A stretch of DNA of 64,000 bases from Thermosynechococcus vestitus BP-1 (GCF_000011345.1 NC_004113.1:62001-126000), one strand, 5' to 3'. Counted from the stretch's first letter, positions 12,016 through 23,065 are shown. Notes: generated by a model not told the origin, from the letters alone. A program made the numbers and translations.

Positions 12016-12648
12016 ATGGTTGCATGCGTGGTTAAAGACTGGCAGGGTGCCGACAGCGGTGAAGCTACCCTTGATCTGGCGACAGCAAAACCTGAAACTG
12101 CTAGTCATATTGTTCATCGTGCCCTGGTGCGGCAGTTGGCCAATGCCCGTCAGGGAACTGTTTCCACCAAAACCCGTGCTGAAGTGCGCGGTGGCGGTCG
12201 CAAACCTTGGCGGCAAAAGGGAACAGGACGTGCCCGCGCCGGCTCAATTCGCTCTCCCCTCTGGCGCGGTGGCGGCGTGATCTTTGGTCCGAAGCCCCGC
12301 GACTATAGCCAAAAAATGAACCGTAAGGAGCGGCGGCTCGCCCTGCGCACAGCGTTGATGAGTCGCGTTGAAGACCTGATTGTGGTTCAGGACTTTGCCG
12401 ATCACTTGCCCCGTCCTAAAACCAAGGAATTGGTAACGGCTTTACAACGATGGGGCATTGAGCCAGAGCAAAAGGTACTGCTACTGGCCGCAGATATTAC
12501 CGAAACGGTGGCCCTCTCAGCGCGAAATGTCCCCACCCTGAAACTGCTGCGTGCCGATCAACTGAATGTTTTTGATTTGCTCTATGCCGATCGCATTGTT
12601 GCCACCACTGGCGCGATCGCCAAAATTCAGGAGGTGTACGGTGACTAA
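12016..12648 (+). CDS. rplD: 50S ribosomal protein L4
   Basis: L4 lines the peptide exit tunnel through a long basic loop, visible here as [20 protein letters not shown] and the following [12 protein letters not shown] (about residues 54-87). Length is 210. I chose the ATG at 12016, which begins MVACVVKDW, over an upstream in-frame start that would overlap rplC. In enterobacteria L4 also represses its own operon. Its stop overlaps the start of rplW by eight bases. Confidence 0.96.
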
Positions 12649-12943
12649 AGTCCAACCCCGCGCCCTTGCGGATCTCATCAAGCGCCCCATCATCACAGAG
12701 AAGGCCACAGTTTTACTGGAAAACAATCAATACACCTTCGATGTGGATCGGCGCGCCACCAAGCCGCAAATCAAGGCCGCTATTGAGGAACTCTTTAACG
12801 TCAAAGTCACGGCAGTTAATACCTATCATCTGCCTCCCAAAGAGCGCCGCGTGGGTCGGTTTGTTGGTCGTCGTCCTCGCTATAAGCGGGCGATCGTCAC
12901 CCTTGCCCCCGACAGCAAGATCGTTCTCTTCCCCGAAGTTTAA
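12641..12943 (+). CDS. rplW: 50S ribosomal protein L23
   Basis: L23 sits at the tunnel exit and docks trigger factor and the signal recognition particle. The 100 residues start at a GTG (12641-12643) inside the end of rplD, giving [20 protein letters not shown]; this start is preferred because upstream residues in the same frame are out-of-frame rplD. Conserved features are KRPIITEKA and the C-terminal [18 protein letters not shown]. The overlap suggests coupled translation. Confidence 0.96.
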
Positions 12944-12954
12944 CGGAGTAGATC

Positions 12955-13821
12955 ATGGGCATTCGCGTTTACCGACCCTACACCCCTGGCGTTCGCCAAA
13001 AAACCGTTTCTGACTTTGCTGAAATTACCACCGACAAACCTGAAAAGTCGCTGACCCGTGGCTTCAAGCGCGACAAAGGCCGTAACAATCGCGGTGTGAT
13101 TACCAGTCGGCGGCGGGGTGGTGGCCACAAGCGTCGCTACCGCATTGTTGATTTTCGTCGCAGCAGCAAGCTCAATATCCCTGCCAAAGTGGCAACCGTG
13201 GAGTACGACCCCAACCGCAATGCCCGCATTGCCCTGCTCCACTACCGTGATGGTGAAAAACGTTACATCCTCCATCCTCGGGATTTGACCCCCGGCACGG
13301 AGATTATTGCTAGTCCCGATGCCCCTATTGAAGTGGGTAACGCCCTTCCCCTGGGCAAAATTCCCCTGGGTACCAGCGTTCACAATGTGGAAATTACCCC
13401 CGGTCGCGGTGCGCAAATGGTGCGAGCTGCCGGCGCCATGGCACAGGTGGTGGCCAAGGAAGGCGATATGGTCACCCTCAAGCTTCCTTCAGGGGAAGTG
13501 CGGCTCTTCCGTAAGGAGTGCTATGCCACCATTGGCCAAGTGGGGAACGTGGAAGCCAACAACATCAGTTTGGGCAAAGCCGGTCGCAATCGCTGGAAAG
13601 GGCGTCGTCCGAAGGTGCGTGGTTCGGTGATGAACCCTGTGGATCACCCCCACGGTGGTGGTGAAGGCCGTGCTCCTATTGGTCGTCCTGGGCCTGTTAC
13701 CCCTTGGGGTAAACCCACCCTTGGCTACAAAACTCGCAAGAAGAAGAAACTCAGTGATGCCCTCATTGTGCGTCGTCGCAAGAAGTCTTCCAAGCGGGGT
13801 CGCGGTGGTCGTCAGTCTTAG
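12955..13821 (+). CDS. rplB: 50S ribosomal protein L2
   Basis: L2 helps join the subunits and supports peptidyl transfer. The 288-residue protein has the invariant [13 protein letters not shown] at 226-238, with the histidine corresponding to the functionally important one in E. coli, and a very basic C-terminal tail. An OB-like N-terminal domain and an SH3-like middle domain fit the length. The ATG has GGAG upstream at 12945-12948. Confidence 0.97.
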   Translation: MGIRVYRPYTPGVRQKTVSDFAEITTDKPEKSLTRGFKRDKGRNNRGVITSRRRGGGHKRRYRIVDFRRSSKLNIPAKVATVEYDPNRNARIALLHYRDGEKRYILHPRDLTPGTEIIASPDAPIEVGNALPLGKIPLGTSVHNVEITPGRGAQMVRAAGAMAQVVAKEGDMVTLKLPSGEVRLFRKECYATIGQVGNVEANNISLGKAGRNRWKGRRPKVRGSVMNPVDHPHGGGEGRAPIGRPGPVTPWGKPTLGYKTRKKKKLSDALIVRRRKKSSKRGRGGRQS

Positions 13822-13843
13822 GTTTTTGCGGAGAAGTTAGGTT

Positions 13844-14122
13844 ATGGGACGTTCATTAAAAAAAGGCCCCTTTGTGGCGGATCATCTCTTACGTAAGATT
13901 GAAGCCCTCAATGAGCGCAATGCCAAGGAAGTGATCAAAACGTGGTCGCGTGCCTCAACAATTGTGCCAGAAATGATTGGCCACACGATCGCTGTTCACA
14001 ATGGCAAACAGCACGTGCCCGTGTACATTACTGAGCAAATGGTGGGTCACAAACTGGGGGAATTTGCCCCCACCCGCAACTTCCGCAGTCATGTTAAGGG
14101 CGACAAAAAAGCCCGCCATTGA
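13844..14122 (+). CDS. rpsS: 30S ribosomal protein S19
   Basis: S19 lies in the head of the small subunit beside S13. The 92 residues begin [16 protein letters not shown] and contain the family region [20 protein letters not shown]. The gene lies 22 bases after rplB, in the standard S10-cluster position. Confidence 0.97.
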   Translation: MGRSLKKGPFVADHLLRKIEALNERNAKEVIKTWSRASTIVPEMIGHTIAVHNGKQHVPVYITEQMVGHKLGEFAPTRNFRSHVKGDKKARH

Positions 14123-14152
14123 TTCTCCTGTTCGCGTCTGGGATAACCGTCT

Positions 14153-14521
14153 ATGGTTTCTACCTCTTCTCCTACTGCCCGTGCCTGCGCCAAGTATGTC
14201 CGCATGTCACCCCACAAGGTGCGGCGGGTATTAGATCAACTGCGGGGTCGCACCTACCGCGATGCCCTCATTATGCTGCGCTTTATGCCCTATCGTGCCT
14301 GTGAGCCGATTACCAAGGTTCTGCGATCGGCGGCAGCCAATGCTACCCATAACTTGGGCTTGGATCCCGCTACCTTAGTGATTAGCCAGGCCTATGCTGA
14401 TCAAGGGCCTTGCCTGAAGCGGTTCCGTCCCCGTGCCCAAGGCCGCGCTTACCAAATTCGCAAACCCACCTGCCACATCACGATTGCTGTGGCCCCCCAA
14501 AACACTGCTGACGAATCGTAA
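14153..14521 (+). CDS. rplV: 50S ribosomal protein L22
   Basis: L22 has a globular domain on the subunit surface and a hairpin that lines the exit tunnel; the hairpin is visible as the basic [16 protein letters not shown] near residues 88-103. The 122-residue length and [19 protein letters not shown] at the N-terminus fit the family. It is in the standard order between rpsS and rpsC. Confidence 0.96.
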   Translation: MVSTSSPTARACAKYVRMSPHKVRRVLDQLRGRTYRDALIMLRFMPYRACEPITKVLRSAAANATHNLGLDPATLVISQAYADQGPCLKRFRPRAQGRAYQIRKPTCHITIAVAPQNTADES

Positions 14522-14533
14522 AAGGATACCACC

Positions 14534-15250
14534 GTGGGACAGAAGATTCACCCAATTGGCTTTCGCCTCGGCATTACACAAGACCATCGCTCCCGCTGGT
14601 ACGCCGATAGCGATCGCTATCCTGAGCTCTTGCAGGAGGATCACCGCATCCGCACGTTTATTAATCAGCAATTGGCCAATGCTGGCATTGCTGAGGTGCG
14701 CATTGAGCGCAAAGCCGATCAAGTGGAGTTGCAAATTCGCACTGCCCGTCCTGGTGTCGTCGTTGGCAAAGGCGGCCAAGGGATTGAGGAACTGCGCAAG
14801 CAACTGCGGCAGATGCTTCCTGCTAACCGCACGATCAAGGTGAACGTGGTGGAAGTCAACCGAGTGGATGCTGAGGCCAGCCTCTTGGCGGAATACATCA
14901 CCCAGCAACTGGAGCGACGGGTAGCCTTTCGAAGGGCTGTGCGCCAAGCTATTCAGCGGGCGCAGCGAGCAGGTATTGAGGGGATCAAAGTCCAAGTGGC
15001 GGGTCGCCTGAATGGGGCAGAAATTGCCCGCACCGAGTGGACACGGGAAGGGCGAGTTCCGCTGCATACCCTCAGGGCAGACATTGACTATGCCTACCGC
15101 ACAGCCCGCACGATCTACGGCATTTTGGGCGTGAAAGTGTGGATCTTTAAGGGTGAAGTTCTGCCGGGACAAACGGAAGCAGTTCCACGGGAAGCCACTC
15201 GCCGTAGTCCGCAGCGCCGTCTACCCCAATTTGAAAATCGCTCTAACTAA
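14534..15250 (+). CDS. rpsC: 30S ribosomal protein S3
   Basis: S3 forms part of the mRNA entry channel. The 238 residues begin (GTG start at 14534) [14 protein letters not shown] and carry the type II KH motif [13 protein letters not shown], with the GKGG loop at 78-81. The C-terminal tail is basic. It follows rplV by 12 bases. Confidence 0.97.
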   Translation: MGQKIHPIGFRLGITQDHRSRWYADSDRYPELLQEDHRIRTFINQQLANAGIAEVRIERKADQVELQIRTARPGVVVGKGGQGIEELRKQLRQMLPANRTIKVNVVEVNRVDAEASLLAEYITQQLERRVAFRRAVRQAIQRAQRAGIEGIKVQVAGRLNGAEIARTEWTREGRVPLHTLRADIDYAYRTARTIYGILGVKVWIFKGEVLPGQTEAVPREATRRSPQRRLPQFENRSN

Positions 15251-15264
15251 CAGGGAAGCTAGCG

Positions 15265-15696
15265 ATGCTCAGTCCAAAGCGTACAAAATTTCGCAAACAG
15301 CAGCGGGGTCGCATGACGGGGGTTGCCAGTCGCGGTAACTCCATCCACTTTGGCGACTATGCCCTTCAGGCCCTTGAACCTGCTTGGATCACTGCACGGC
15401 AAATTGAGGCCGGCCGCCGCGCCATGACCCGCTATATCCGCCGCGGTGGCAAAATCTGGATTCGCATTTTCCCCGACAAGCCCGTGACGATGCGGCCTGC
15501 AGAAACACGGATGGGGTCAGGGAAAGGATCGCCGGAGTACTGGGTGGCGGTGGTCAAACCCGGTCGCATTATGTATGAAATTGCCGGTGTGACAGAGGAG
15601 GTTGCTCGCGAAGCCATGCGCCTTGCTGCCTACAAAATGCCGATCAAGACCCGTTTTCTGGTGCGCAATCAAGAAGAGCAACAACAGGAGGGTTAA
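15265..15696 (+). CDS. rplP: 50S ribosomal protein L16
   Basis: L16 organises the A-site region and central protuberance. The 143 residues begin [19 protein letters not shown], the family signature, and contain [20 protein letters not shown]. It lies between rpsC and rpmC as in the S10 cluster of other bacteria. Confidence 0.97.
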   Translation: MLSPKRTKFRKQQRGRMTGVASRGNSIHFGDYALQALEPAWITARQIEAGRRAMTRYIRRGGKIWIRIFPDKPVTMRPAETRMGSGKGSPEYWVAVVKPGRIMYEIAGVTEEVAREAMRLAAYKMPIKTRFLVRNQEEQQQEG

Positions 15697-15698
15697 GA

Positions 15699-15911
15699 AT
15701 GGCACTGACGAAAATGAAAGACCTGCGCCAACTAAGTGATCAAGAGGTGAGCGATCGCATTGCCGCTATTAAAAAAGAACTCTTTGATCTGCGCTTCAAA
15801 AAAGCCACCCGTCAAGAGGTCAAGCCCCATCAATTTAAACATCTGCGCCACGAGTTGGCACAGCTTTTAACCCTTGAGAATGAACGTCGCCGCAGTGGAG
15901 GCCAAGGCTAA
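15699..15911 (+). CDS. rpmC: 50S ribosomal protein L29
   Basis: L29 is a small two-helix protein at the tunnel exit beside L23. The 70 residues contain [15 protein letters not shown] and [17 protein letters not shown]. The gene starts two bases after rplP, and its TAA shares its final base with the rpsQ start (TAATG). Confidence 0.95.
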   Translation: MALTKMKDLRQLSDQEVSDRIAAIKKELFDLRFKKATRQEVKPHQFKHLRHELAQLLTLENERRRSGGQG

Positions 15912-16159
15912 TGGCAGTTAAAGAACGTGTTGGCGTTGTTGTCAGCGACAAAATGCAAAAAACCGTTGTCGTTGCTGTCGAAAACCGCGCCCCCCATCCC
16001 AAATACGGCAAAATTGTCGTCAAAACCCGCCGCTACAAAGCCCACGATGAAAACAACGAAGCCAAAGTGGGCGATCGCGTGCGTATTCGGGAAACCCGCC
16101 CCCTCAGTCGCACCAAGCGTTGGGTCATTGCCGAGATTCTCAGTCCTCGCACTGCCTAA
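15911..16159 (+). CDS. rpsQ: 30S ribosomal protein S17
   Basis: S17 is an OB-fold primary 16S-binding protein. The 82 residues contain [15 protein letters not shown] and [18 protein letters not shown], typical of the family. Translation starts at the ATG inside the rpmC stop (TAATG), which implies coupling. Confidence 0.96.
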   Translation: MAVKERVGVVVSDKMQKTVVVAVENRAPHPKYGKIVVKTRRYKAHDENNEAKVGDRVRIRETRPLSRTKRWVIAEILSPRTA

Positions 16160-16171
16160 GGAGAACCAGCC

Positions 16172-16540
16172 ATGATTCAACAGGAAACCTATCTCAATGT
16201 TGCTGATAATAGCGGCGCCAAAAAACTCCTTTGCATTCGTGTGCTCGGGGGCAGTAACCGTCGCTACGGTAGTGTGGGCGATGTGATCATTGCCACCGTC
16301 AAAGATGCCACCCCCAATATGGCAGTGAAGAAATCCGATGTAGTTCGCGCTGTCATTGTGCGCACCCGCAAAAGCATTCGCCGCGAAAGTGGCATGAGCA
16401 TCCGCTTTGATGACAACGCCGCTGTCTTGATCAACCAAGATGGCAACCCTCGCGGTACCCGTGTCTTTGGCCCTGTAGCTCGCGAACTGCGGGATAAAAA
16501 CTTCACAAAAATTGTTTCATTGGCACCGGAGGTACTCTAA
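16172..16540 (+). CDS. rplN: 50S ribosomal protein L14
   Basis: L14 forms an inter-subunit bridge and is the docking site of ribosome silencing factors. The 122 residues begin [18 protein letters not shown] and end [14 protein letters not shown], as in the family. Its TAA shares one base with the rplX start. Confidence 0.97.
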   Translation: MIQQETYLNVADNSGAKKLLCIRVLGGSNRRYGSVGDVIIATVKDATPNMAVKKSDVVRAVIVRTRKSIRRESGMSIRFDDNAAVLINQDGNPRGTRVFGPVARELRDKNFTKIVSLAPEVL

Positions 16541-16893
16541 TGGCGGCCAAGAAAGCAAACAAAAAGCCTGTGCGCTATCGTATGCACGTCAAAAAAGGGG
16601 ATACGGTTCAAGTCATCGCCGGCAGTGACAAAGCCAAAGTGGGTGAAGTCCTCGCCGTCTTCCCCAAAACTAGTCAGGTGATTGTTAAAGGGGTCAACCT
16701 GAAAACGAAACACCTCAAGCCTCGCCAAGAGGGAGAATCAGGGCAAATTATCACCAAAGAAGCCCCGATTCACAGTTGCAAGGTGATGCTCTACTCTACC
16801 AAGCAAAACGTGGCCAGCCGCATCTGCTATACCTACACCGAAGATGGTCGTAAGGTACGGATGCTTAAGAAAACTGGTGAAATCATTGATTAG
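16540..16893 (+). CDS. rplX: 50S ribosomal protein L24
   Basis: L24 starts large-subunit assembly. The 117-residue protein has a KOW motif near residues 17-40 ([20 protein letters not shown]), followed by a cyanobacterial-type extension ending KTGEIID. It begins at the ATG that overlaps the rplN stop. Confidence 0.95.
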   Translation: MAAKKANKKPVRYRMHVKKGDTVQVIAGSDKAKVGEVLAVFPKTSQVIVKGVNLKTKHLKPRQEGESGQIITKEAPIHSCKVMLYSTKQNVASRICYTYTEDGRKVRMLKKTGEIID

Positions 16894-16950
16894 GTCTCAC
16901 TTGTTTGCCCTCTCTGACCCAGCCCAGAGAACGCCCCTAGGAGAAGCCCC

Positions 16951-17496
16951 ATGTCCCAACGCCTCAAAGACCACTACAACAAAACCGTTGTGCCGCAGCT
17001 CATGCAGCAATTCCAGTACAAAAATATTCACCAAGTGCCAAAGATTGTCAAAGTGACTGTTAACCGGGGTCTGGGTGAAGCGGCACAAAATGCCAAAGCC
17101 CTTGAAGCCACACTGGCGGAAATTGCCACAATTACAGGCCAAAAGCCGGTGGTTACCCGTGCCAAGAAGGCGATCGCTGGCTTCAAAATTCGCAAAGGTA
17201 TGCCTGTGGGGGTTGCCGTGACCCTGCGTTCCGAGCGCATGTATGCCTTTTTGGACCGCTTGATTAACTTGGCACTGCCACGTATTCGTGACTTTCGCGG
17301 TGTCAACCCCAAAAGCTTTGATGGCCGGGGCAACTACACCCTAGGTTTGCGTGAGCAACTGATTTTCCCCGAAGTCAACTACGACGATATTGATCAAATT
17401 CGCGGCATGGATGTCTCAATCATCACCACTGCCAATACTGATGAAGAAGGACGTGCCCTGCTCAAAGCAATGGGCATGCCGTTCCGTGAGAACTAA
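16951..17496 (+). CDS. rplE: 50S ribosomal protein L5
   Basis: L5 contacts 5S rRNA and S13 in bridge B1b. The 181 residues include [15 protein letters not shown] and LRDFRGVN-type motifs (here [15 protein letters not shown]), and a C-terminus ending MGMPFREN. In E. coli rpsN follows; here rpsH follows directly, so rpsN must be elsewhere, as in other cyanobacteria. Confidence 0.97.
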
Positions 17497-17525
17497 CGCC
17501 GGAGGCAGATTTTTAAGGAGCAACT

Positions 17526-17927
17526 ATGGCAGTAAATGACACGATTGGCGATATGCTAACTCGCATCCGCAACGCAAACCTTGCGCGTCATCAAACCACG
17601 ACAATTCCGGCCACGCGCATGACCCGCAGTATTGCGCAGGTGCTGAAAGCGGAAGGGTTTATTCGCGATTTTGAAGAGCAAGGGGACGGTGTCAAACGGC
17701 ATCTTGTGGTTTCCCTAAAATATCGCGGCAAGCAGCGCCAGCCGATTATTACTGCGCTCAAGCGGGTAAGCAAGCCCGGTCTGCGCGTCTATGCCAACTC
17801 CCGTGAGTTGCCCCGGGTGCTCGGTGGCATCGGCATTGCCATCATCTCCACCTCTAACGGCATCATGACCGATCGCGAGGCACGGAAGCAGGGCATTGGC
17901 GGCGAAGTACTCTGTTACGTTTGGTAA
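17526..17927 (+). CDS. rpsH: 30S ribosomal protein S8
   Basis: S8 is a central-domain 16S-binding protein and, in E. coli, the translational repressor of the spc operon. The 133 residues begin [17 protein letters not shown] and end with the family signature [20 protein letters not shown]. An AAGGAG precedes the start. Confidence 0.97.
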   Translation: MAVNDTIGDMLTRIRNANLARHQTTTIPATRMTRSIAQVLKAEGFIRDFEEQGDGVKRHLVVSLKYRGKQRQPIITALKRVSKPGLRVYANSRELPRVLGGIGIAIISTSNGIMTDREARKQGIGGEVLCYVW

Positions 17928-17945
17928 GCTCGGAGGAAGTCCCAC

Positions 17946-18509
17946 ATGTCTCGTATTGGCAAGCGTCCCATCCCCCTGCCAAAGAATGTCACCCTCACCC
18001 TAGACGGGCAGCAGGTCACGGTCAAGGGCCCTAAGGGTCAACTCAGTCGCGTTTTTCCCCCTGAAGTGAATGTTGTCCAAGAGGGCGAAGCAATTGTCGT
18101 CAAACGCCGCGATGACTCTCGACCTGCCAAAGAACGCCACGGCCTCTGCCGCACGCTACTGGCCAACATGGTAGAAGGTGTCTCCCAAGGATTTACAAAA
18201 AAGCTCGAGATTCAAGGGGTGGGTTACCGTGCCCAGCTCCAAGGTAAAACCCTTGTCCTCAGTATGGGCTATAGTCACCCCGTTGAGATCGTGCCCCCTG
18301 AGGGCATTACCCTAGAAATTGAAGACAACCAAGGTAAAAAAGTGCAGCAGGGGACAATTGTCCTCGTTAGCGGCATTGACAAAGAACTGGTCGGCAACAC
18401 CTCTGCCCGTATTCGCGCCGTGCGTCCCCCTGAGCCCTACAAGGGCAAGGGCATTCGCTATATGGGTGAATTTGTGCGTCGTAAAGTTGGTAAGACAGGG
18501 AAGAAATAG
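17946..18509 (+). CDS. rplF: 50S ribosomal protein L6
   Basis: L6 sits near the factor-binding site. The 187 residues form two repeated domains and carry the signature [19 protein letters not shown] near the C-terminus. The stop codon abuts the rplR ATG. Confidence 0.97.
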   Translation: MSRIGKRPIPLPKNVTLTLDGQQVTVKGPKGQLSRVFPPEVNVVQEGEAIVVKRRDDSRPAKERHGLCRTLLANMVEGVSQGFTKKLEIQGVGYRAQLQGKTLVLSMGYSHPVEIVPPEGITLEIEDNQGKKVQQGTIVLVSGIDKELVGNTSARIRAVRPPEPYKGKGIRYMGEFVRRKVGKTGKK

Positions 18510-18872
18510 ATGAAGCAAACTCGTACTGCGGCTCGCCAAAGTCGGCACCAGCGCATTCGCCGCAAAGTCAAAGGGACCAGCGATCGCCCCCGACTCGCTG
18601 TCTTTCGCTCCCATCAACACATCTATGCCCAAGTGATTGATGACACCCGGCATCATACTCTTGTCGCTGCTTCCAGTCTTGAGCCAGAACTGCGGCAAAA
18701 GCTAGGGAAGGGCAGCACCTGTGCCGCCTCCATTGCGGTGGGGCGACTGATTGCAGAGCGGGCCAAAGCCGCTGGCATTGAGCGTGTTGTCTTTGATCGC
18801 GGTGGCAATATTTACCATGGGCGTGTCAAGGCCTTGGCGGATGCCGCCCGTGAAGGTGGATTAGACTTTTAG
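18510..18872 (+). CDS. rplR: 50S ribosomal protein L18
   Basis: L18 binds 5S rRNA. The 120 residues have a basic N-terminus ([14 protein letters not shown]) and the family core [18 protein letters not shown] and [19 protein letters not shown]. It starts immediately after rplF. Confidence 0.96.
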   Translation: MKQTRTAARQSRHQRIRRKVKGTSDRPRLAVFRSHQHIYAQVIDDTRHHTLVAASSLEPELRQKLGKGSTCAASIAVGRLIAERAKAAGIERVVFDRGGNIYHGRVKALADAAREGGLDF

Positions 18873-18883
18873 AGGATGACCCG

Positions 18884-19408
18884 ATGGCAAATCGTCGTAA
18901 AAACCCCCGCAAAGTTGAAAAAGAAACGGACTGGCAAGAGCGAGTAGTTCAGATCCGCCGCGTCTCCAAAGTGGTTAAAGGTGGTAAGAAGCTCAGCTTC
19001 CGTGCCATTGTTGTCGTTGGCAACGAGCGTGGTCAAGTGGGTGTGGGTGTCGGTAAAGCCGCCGATGTTATTGGTGCAGTGCGCAAAGGCGTCGCTGATG
19101 GCAAAAAGCATCTGATTGATGTTCCGATCACTAAATCCAACTCTATTCCCCACCCCACCTTTGGCGAAGGCGGCGCTGCCCGTGTCATGATTCGCCCCGC
19201 TGCACCCGGAACCGGCGTAATTGCGGGTGGCTCTGTGCGCACTGTTCTCGAACTAGCCGGGGTACGCAACGTACTCGCCAAACAACTGGGATCCAGCAAC
19301 CCCCTCAACAATGCCCGTGCCGCCCTCGAAGCCCTTGCGGCCTTGCGCACCTTCCAAGAAGTTGCCGAAGAGCGGGAAATCCCCATTGAAAACCTCTATA
19401 GCAAATAG
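18884..19408 (+). CDS. rpsE: 30S ribosomal protein S5
   Basis: S5 contributes to decoding accuracy and mRNA unwinding at the entry. The 174 residues contain the S5 double-stranded-RNA-binding-like domain signature [20 protein letters not shown] and VGVGKAADV. In E. coli rpmD (L30) follows; here rplO follows directly, consistent with the absence of L30 in cyanobacteria. Confidence 0.97.
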   Translation: MANRRKNPRKVEKETDWQERVVQIRRVSKVVKGGKKLSFRAIVVVGNERGQVGVGVGKAADVIGAVRKGVADGKKHLIDVPITKSNSIPHPTFGEGGAARVMIRPAAPGTGVIAGGSVRTVLELAGVRNVLAKQLGSSNPLNNARAALEALAALRTFQEVAEEREIPIENLYSK

Positions 19409-19421
19409 TTAGGAGTTGTCC

Positions 19422-19886
19422 ATGCGGTTTCAAGATCTGCACCCCCAAGCGGGATCGCGACGGCGCAAACGGCGGATTGGTCGGGGTATTGCCGCAGGTC
19501 AAGGGGCCAGCGGCGGCTTTGGTATGCGGGGGCAAAAATCTCGTTCCGGTCGCCCCACTCGTCCTGGCTTTGAAGGCGGTCAAAACCCCCTTTACCGTCG
19601 TCTCCCCAAACTCAAGCACTTTCCCCTCGTCAAGCGGAAGGTTTACACTACGATCAACGTGGGTCGTCTCAATACCCTACCGGCCAATAGTGTAGTGACG
19701 GTTCAATCCCTCCTTGAGGCTGGCATTCTCACCACTGCCAAGTATCCCCTCAAGGTGTTGGGGGATGGTGAGCTCAATGTTAAGTTGGAGGTTCATGCTG
19801 CTGCCTTTAGTGGCAGTGCCCGCAGCAAAATTGAAGCCGCTGGTGGGGTGTGTGTGGAGACCTCCGTTGCTGCCGACAGTGAATAG
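19422..19886 (+). CDS. rplO: 50S ribosomal protein L15
   Basis: L15 is a late assembly protein with a long basic N-terminal extension. From the ATG at 19422 (AGGAG at 19411-19415) it has 154 residues beginning [18 protein letters not shown], with the Gly/Arg-rich region [20 protein letters not shown] and a C-terminal EAAGGVCVE. An in-frame TTG two codons upstream is less likely. Confidence 0.95.
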   Translation: MRFQDLHPQAGSRRRKRRIGRGIAAGQGASGGFGMRGQKSRSGRPTRPGFEGGQNPLYRRLPKLKHFPLVKRKVYTTINVGRLNTLPANSVVTVQSLLEAGILTTAKYPLKVLGDGELNVKLEVHAAAFSGSARSKIEAAGGVCVETSVAADSE

Positions 19887-19898
19887 AGGAACCCCAGT

Positions 19899-21209
19899 AT
19901 GATTGTGAATCGCGGCAAGGCACCCACTGCCCAGGAAACGTTTATGCAGATGGCTCAAGCAGCCGGTCTGCGGGGGCGGCTTTTGATCACCATTGGGTTA
20001 CTAATTCTGGTGCGGCTTGGTATCTATCTACCCATTCCGGGAATCGATCGCGCTGTTTTTGCCCAGAACGTCCAAGATAATGCCGTGATTCGCTTCCTCG
20101 ACATCTTTGCAGGGGGTGGTCTCTCTGCCCTTGGCATTTTTGCCCTTGGTATCCTGCCCTATATTAACGCCTCCATCATCATGCAGTTGCTGACTGCTGC
20201 TCTCCCTTCCTTGGAGCGACTCCAAAAGGACGAAGGGGAAGCCGGCCGCCGCAAAATTTCCCAAATTACCCGCTACGTTGCGGTGGGCTGGGCAGTTCTG
20301 CAAAGCTTTGGCATTGCCATTTTTGTCAGTTCAATTCCCGGTGCCGCTTTACACCCGGGGCCATGGTTTGTAGCCGAGATTGTCCTTGGCCTTACCGCTG
20401 GCTCAATGGTGGTGATGTGGATTTCGGAATTGATTACTGAGCGAGGGGTGGGTAATGGTGCCTCCCTCTTGATCTTTTTGAGCATTGTTGCCTACTTACC
20501 TGCCTCGGTGGGCCAAACCATCGCCCTCGCAGAAAGTGGTGGCAACATTGGCGGCATTGCTATCCTTGTGGCTGTCTTTTTAGCCATGATTGTCGGCATT
20601 GTCTTCGTTCAAGAGGGGACCCGCCGCATCCCTATTGTTTCTGCACGTCGCCAAGTGGGGCGTAAGCTCTACCGCGAGCAAACCAGTTACCTGCCCCTGC
20701 GCTTAAACCAAGGCGGTGTGATGCCGATTATTTTTGCCTCGGCGGTCCTGATTCTGCCTTCCACATTGGCCCAGTTTACCCGTAGCGAACTCGTGGCTCG
20801 ATTCGCAAGTTATGTTTCTCCGGCAGGGCCAACACCCTGGCTATACGTAATTTTTTATTTGCTGTTGATTCTCTTCTTTAGCTACTTTTACTCCTCCTTG
20901 GTGGTCAACCCCGTGGATATGTCCCAAAACCTGAAAAAAATGGGCGCCAGTATTCCGGGGATCCGACCGGGGAAAGCCACGTCTGATTACCTAGAACGGG
21001 TTCTCAACCGCTTGACATTCCTAGGGGCGATCTTTTTGGGTCTGGTGGCCATTATTCCCACAGCAGTCGAGAGTGCAACCAAAGTGACAACATTCCAAGG
21101 CCTGGGGGCGACCTCCCTGTTGATCTTGGTGGGGGTGGCCATTGACACCTCAAAACAAATTCAAACCTATGTGATTTCTCAACGTTATGAGGGGATGGTG
21201 AAGCAGTAA
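19899..21209 (+). CDS. secY: Protein translocase subunit SecY
   Basis: SecY forms the protein-conducting channel of the cytoplasmic and thylakoid membranes with SecE and SecG. The 436 residues have ten hydrophobic segments, the plug-region motif LGILPYINASIIMQLL, the conserved cytosolic loop QEGTRRIPI near residue 240, and GIRPGKATSDYLERVLNRLT in the last cytosolic loop. The TAATG junction couples it to adk. Confidence 0.97.
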   Translation: MIVNRGKAPTAQETFMQMAQAAGLRGRLLITIGLLILVRLGIYLPIPGIDRAVFAQNVQDNAVIRFLDIFAGGGLSALGIFALGILPYINASIIMQLLTAALPSLERLQKDEGEAGRRKISQITRYVAVGWAVLQSFGIAIFVSSIPGAALHPGPWFVAEIVLGLTAGSMVVMWISELITERGVGNGASLLIFLSIVAYLPASVGQTIALAESGGNIGGIAILVAVFLAMIVGIVFVQEGTRRIPIVSARRQVGRKLYREQTSYLPLRLNQGGVMPIIFASAVLILPSTLAQFTRSELVARFASYVSPAGPTPWLYVIFYLLLILFFSYFYSSLVVNPVDMSQNLKKMGASIPGIRPGKATSDYLERVLNRLTFLGAIFLGLVAIIPTAVESATKVTTFQGLGATSLLILVGVAIDTSKQIQTYVISQRYEGMVKQ

Positions 21210-21796
21210 TGCGCTTAATTTTGTTTGGTGGCCCCGGTTCGGGCAAAGGGACACAGGCGGCAATTCTCACCACGCTCTTGGGCATTCCCCATATTTCTAC
21301 AGGGGATATTCTGCGAGCAGAGCGAGCTGCCGGCACCCTCCTCGGTCAACAGGCTCAAAGCTACATGGATCGCGGTGAACTGGTACCCGATCAGGTGATT
21401 GTGGATATGGTGGCCAATCGCTTGCAACAGCCAGATACGGCTGCGGGTTGGCTTTTGGACGGGTTTCCCCGCAATGGGGCACAAGCAGCGGTCTTTGAGG
21501 AGATGCTCAAAAGCATTCACCAAGACTATGATTACTTGCTTTTTTTAGATGTGCCCGCTGCGATTCTCCAAGAACGCGCTCTAAATCGCGCCAAGCAAGC
21601 TGTCAACGGTCAGCAGCGCTCCGATGATACACCGGAAACTATCCTTAAGCGGCTACAGGTCTATGAGCGGGAAACCCTACCGATGATTCAACAGTACATG
21701 AGTCATCCCAAGTTTGTGCCCATTGATGGAACGCGTACGATCGAAGAGGTAACTGCTGCCATTCAAGCACGTATTGGGGAGGTGAACCGTGTCTAA
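21209..21796 (+). CDS. adk: Adenylate kinase
   Basis: Adk interconverts ATP, ADP and AMP. The 195 residues have the P-loop [10 protein letters not shown] near residue 7, the AMP-binding region [10 protein letters not shown], and LLDGFPRN. The LID is of the short type, as the length suggests; the zinc-binding long LID is absent. The secY-adk-infA order is the usual bacterial one. Confidence 0.97.
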
Positions 21797-22013
21797 ACAG
21801 GATGCCATTGAAATTGAAGGGACAGTGACCGAGTCATTGCCCAACGCCATGTTTCGCGTGGATCTGGACAATGGCTTCAATGTCCTTGCTCATATTTCTG
21901 GTAAGATTCGCCGCAACTACATCAAGATTTTGCCGGGCGATCGCGTCAAGGTAGAATTGACCCCCTATGACTTGACCAAGGGGCGGATTACCTATCGCCT
22001 GCGCAAAAAGTAG
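21789..22013 (+). CDS. infA: Translation initiation factor IF-1
   Basis: IF-1 is a small OB-fold (S1-like) protein that occupies the A site during initiation. From the GTG at 21789, inside the end of adk, it has 74 residues ([18 protein letters not shown] to ITYRLRKK). The eight-base overlap with adk indicates coupled translation. Confidence 0.96.
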
Positions 22014-22073
22014 TTTGATCTTTACTGACCACTCTGCTAAGATATAAAATTTGCGATTACATGAGCAACTGAT

Positions 22074-22187
22074 ATGAAAGTAAGAGCATCGGTACGGCGT
22101 ATTTGTGAAAAATGCCGCGTCATTCGGCGACGTGGCCGGGTTATGGTGATCTGCACCAATCCGAAACACAAGCAGCGCCAAGGGTAA
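22074..22187 (+). CDS. rpmJ: 50S ribosomal protein L36
   Basis: The 37-residue ORF begins [20 protein letters not shown] and ends in KHKQRQG. It has the canonical L36 zinc ligands C11, C14, C27 and H32. It lies in the standard place between infA and rpsM. The preceding 60 bases contain an AT-rich GATATAAAAT (22041-22050), possibly an internal promoter. Confidence 0.97.
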   Translation: MKVRASVRRICEKCRVIRRRGRVMVICTNPKHKQRQG

Positions 22188-22220
22188 CCCACTGTTGTTG
22201 CACACATAGGAACTAGATTC

Positions 22221-22601
22221 ATGGCTCGTATTGCTGGTGTTGATTTACCCCGCGACAAACGCATTGAAATTGCCCTGACCTACATCTATGGCATTGGCTT
22301 AACCCGCTCCAAGGAAATTTTGGCAAAAACGGGTGTCAACCCTGATACACGCACCCGTGATTTAACGGATGCCGACATTGCGGCACTGCGGGCTGCCATT
22401 GACGAGTACCAAGTGGAGGGGGATCTGCGCCGCCTTGAGGCCATGAATATCAAGCGGCTCATGGATATTGGCTGCTATCGGGGGCGACGGCATCGCCTTG
22501 GATTGCCGGTTCGTGGTCAGCGCACCCGTACCAATGCTCGCACCCGTCGTGGTAGTCGCCGCACTGTGGCTGGTAAGAAAAAACCCGCCGCCAAGAAATA
22601 A
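22221..22601 (+). CDS. rpsM: 30S ribosomal protein S13
   Basis: S13 sits at the head of the small subunit and bridges to L5. The 126 residues start [20 protein letters not shown] and end in the basic tail [18 protein letters not shown]. The helix-two-turn-helix motif [12 protein letters not shown] is present. It begins the alpha cluster. Confidence 0.97.
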   Translation: MARIAGVDLPRDKRIEIALTYIYGIGLTRSKEILAKTGVNPDTRTRDLTDADIAALRAAIDEYQVEGDLRRLEAMNIKRLMDIGCYRGRRHRLGLPVRGQRTRTNARTRRGSRRTVAGKKKPAAKK

Positions 22602-22643
22602 GTTTTTCCGCTCCTGCTACCTGATTCACGGTTTGGATAGATT

Positions 22644-23036
22644 ATGGCACCCTCTGCAAAACGCTCTGGCCCTCGTAAGCAAAAGCGCAATGTCCCCAGT
22701 GGCGTTGCCCACATTCAGTCCACATTTAATAACACGATTGTCTCAATTACCGACCCCAATGGTGAGGTGATTGCTTGGGCCTCTGCTGGCTCTAGTGGTT
22801 TCAAAGGTGCCAAAAAAGGCACACCTTTTGCAGCCCAAACTGCTGCTGATAATGCGGCTCGCCGTGCCATTGATCAGGGGATGCGGCAAATTGAGGTCAT
22901 GGTGAGTGGTCCCGGCTCCGGTCGAGAAACAGCCATTCGGGCGTTGCAAGCCGCAGGCCTAGAAATTACCCTCATTCGGGATGTGACCCCCATTCCCCAC
23001 AATGGTTGCCGTCCCCCCAAACGGCGGCGGGTTTAG
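22644..23036 (+). CDS. rpsK: 30S ribosomal protein S11
   Basis: S11 lies on the platform near the mRNA exit. The 130 residues contain [20 protein letters not shown] and the family C-terminus [18 protein letters not shown]. In E. coli rpsD separates it from rpoA; here rpoA follows directly. Confidence 0.97.
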   Translation: MAPSAKRSGPRKQKRNVPSGVAHIQSTFNNTIVSITDPNGEVIAWASAGSSGFKGAKKGTPFAAQTAADNAARRAIDQGMRQIEVMVSGPGSGRETAIRALQAAGLEITLIRDVTPIPHNGCRPPKRRRV

Positions 23037-23065
23037 GTTGGTGTGGGTCACTTGGGAGAACAGCT

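Noticed and set aside
12940..13416. 158-codon minus-strand frame across rplB
   Set aside because: Antisense shadow of rplB with no recognisable domain.
14375..15172. 265-codon minus-strand frame across rplV and rpsC
   Set aside because: Shadow of conserved ribosomal genes; low-complexity composition and no motifs.
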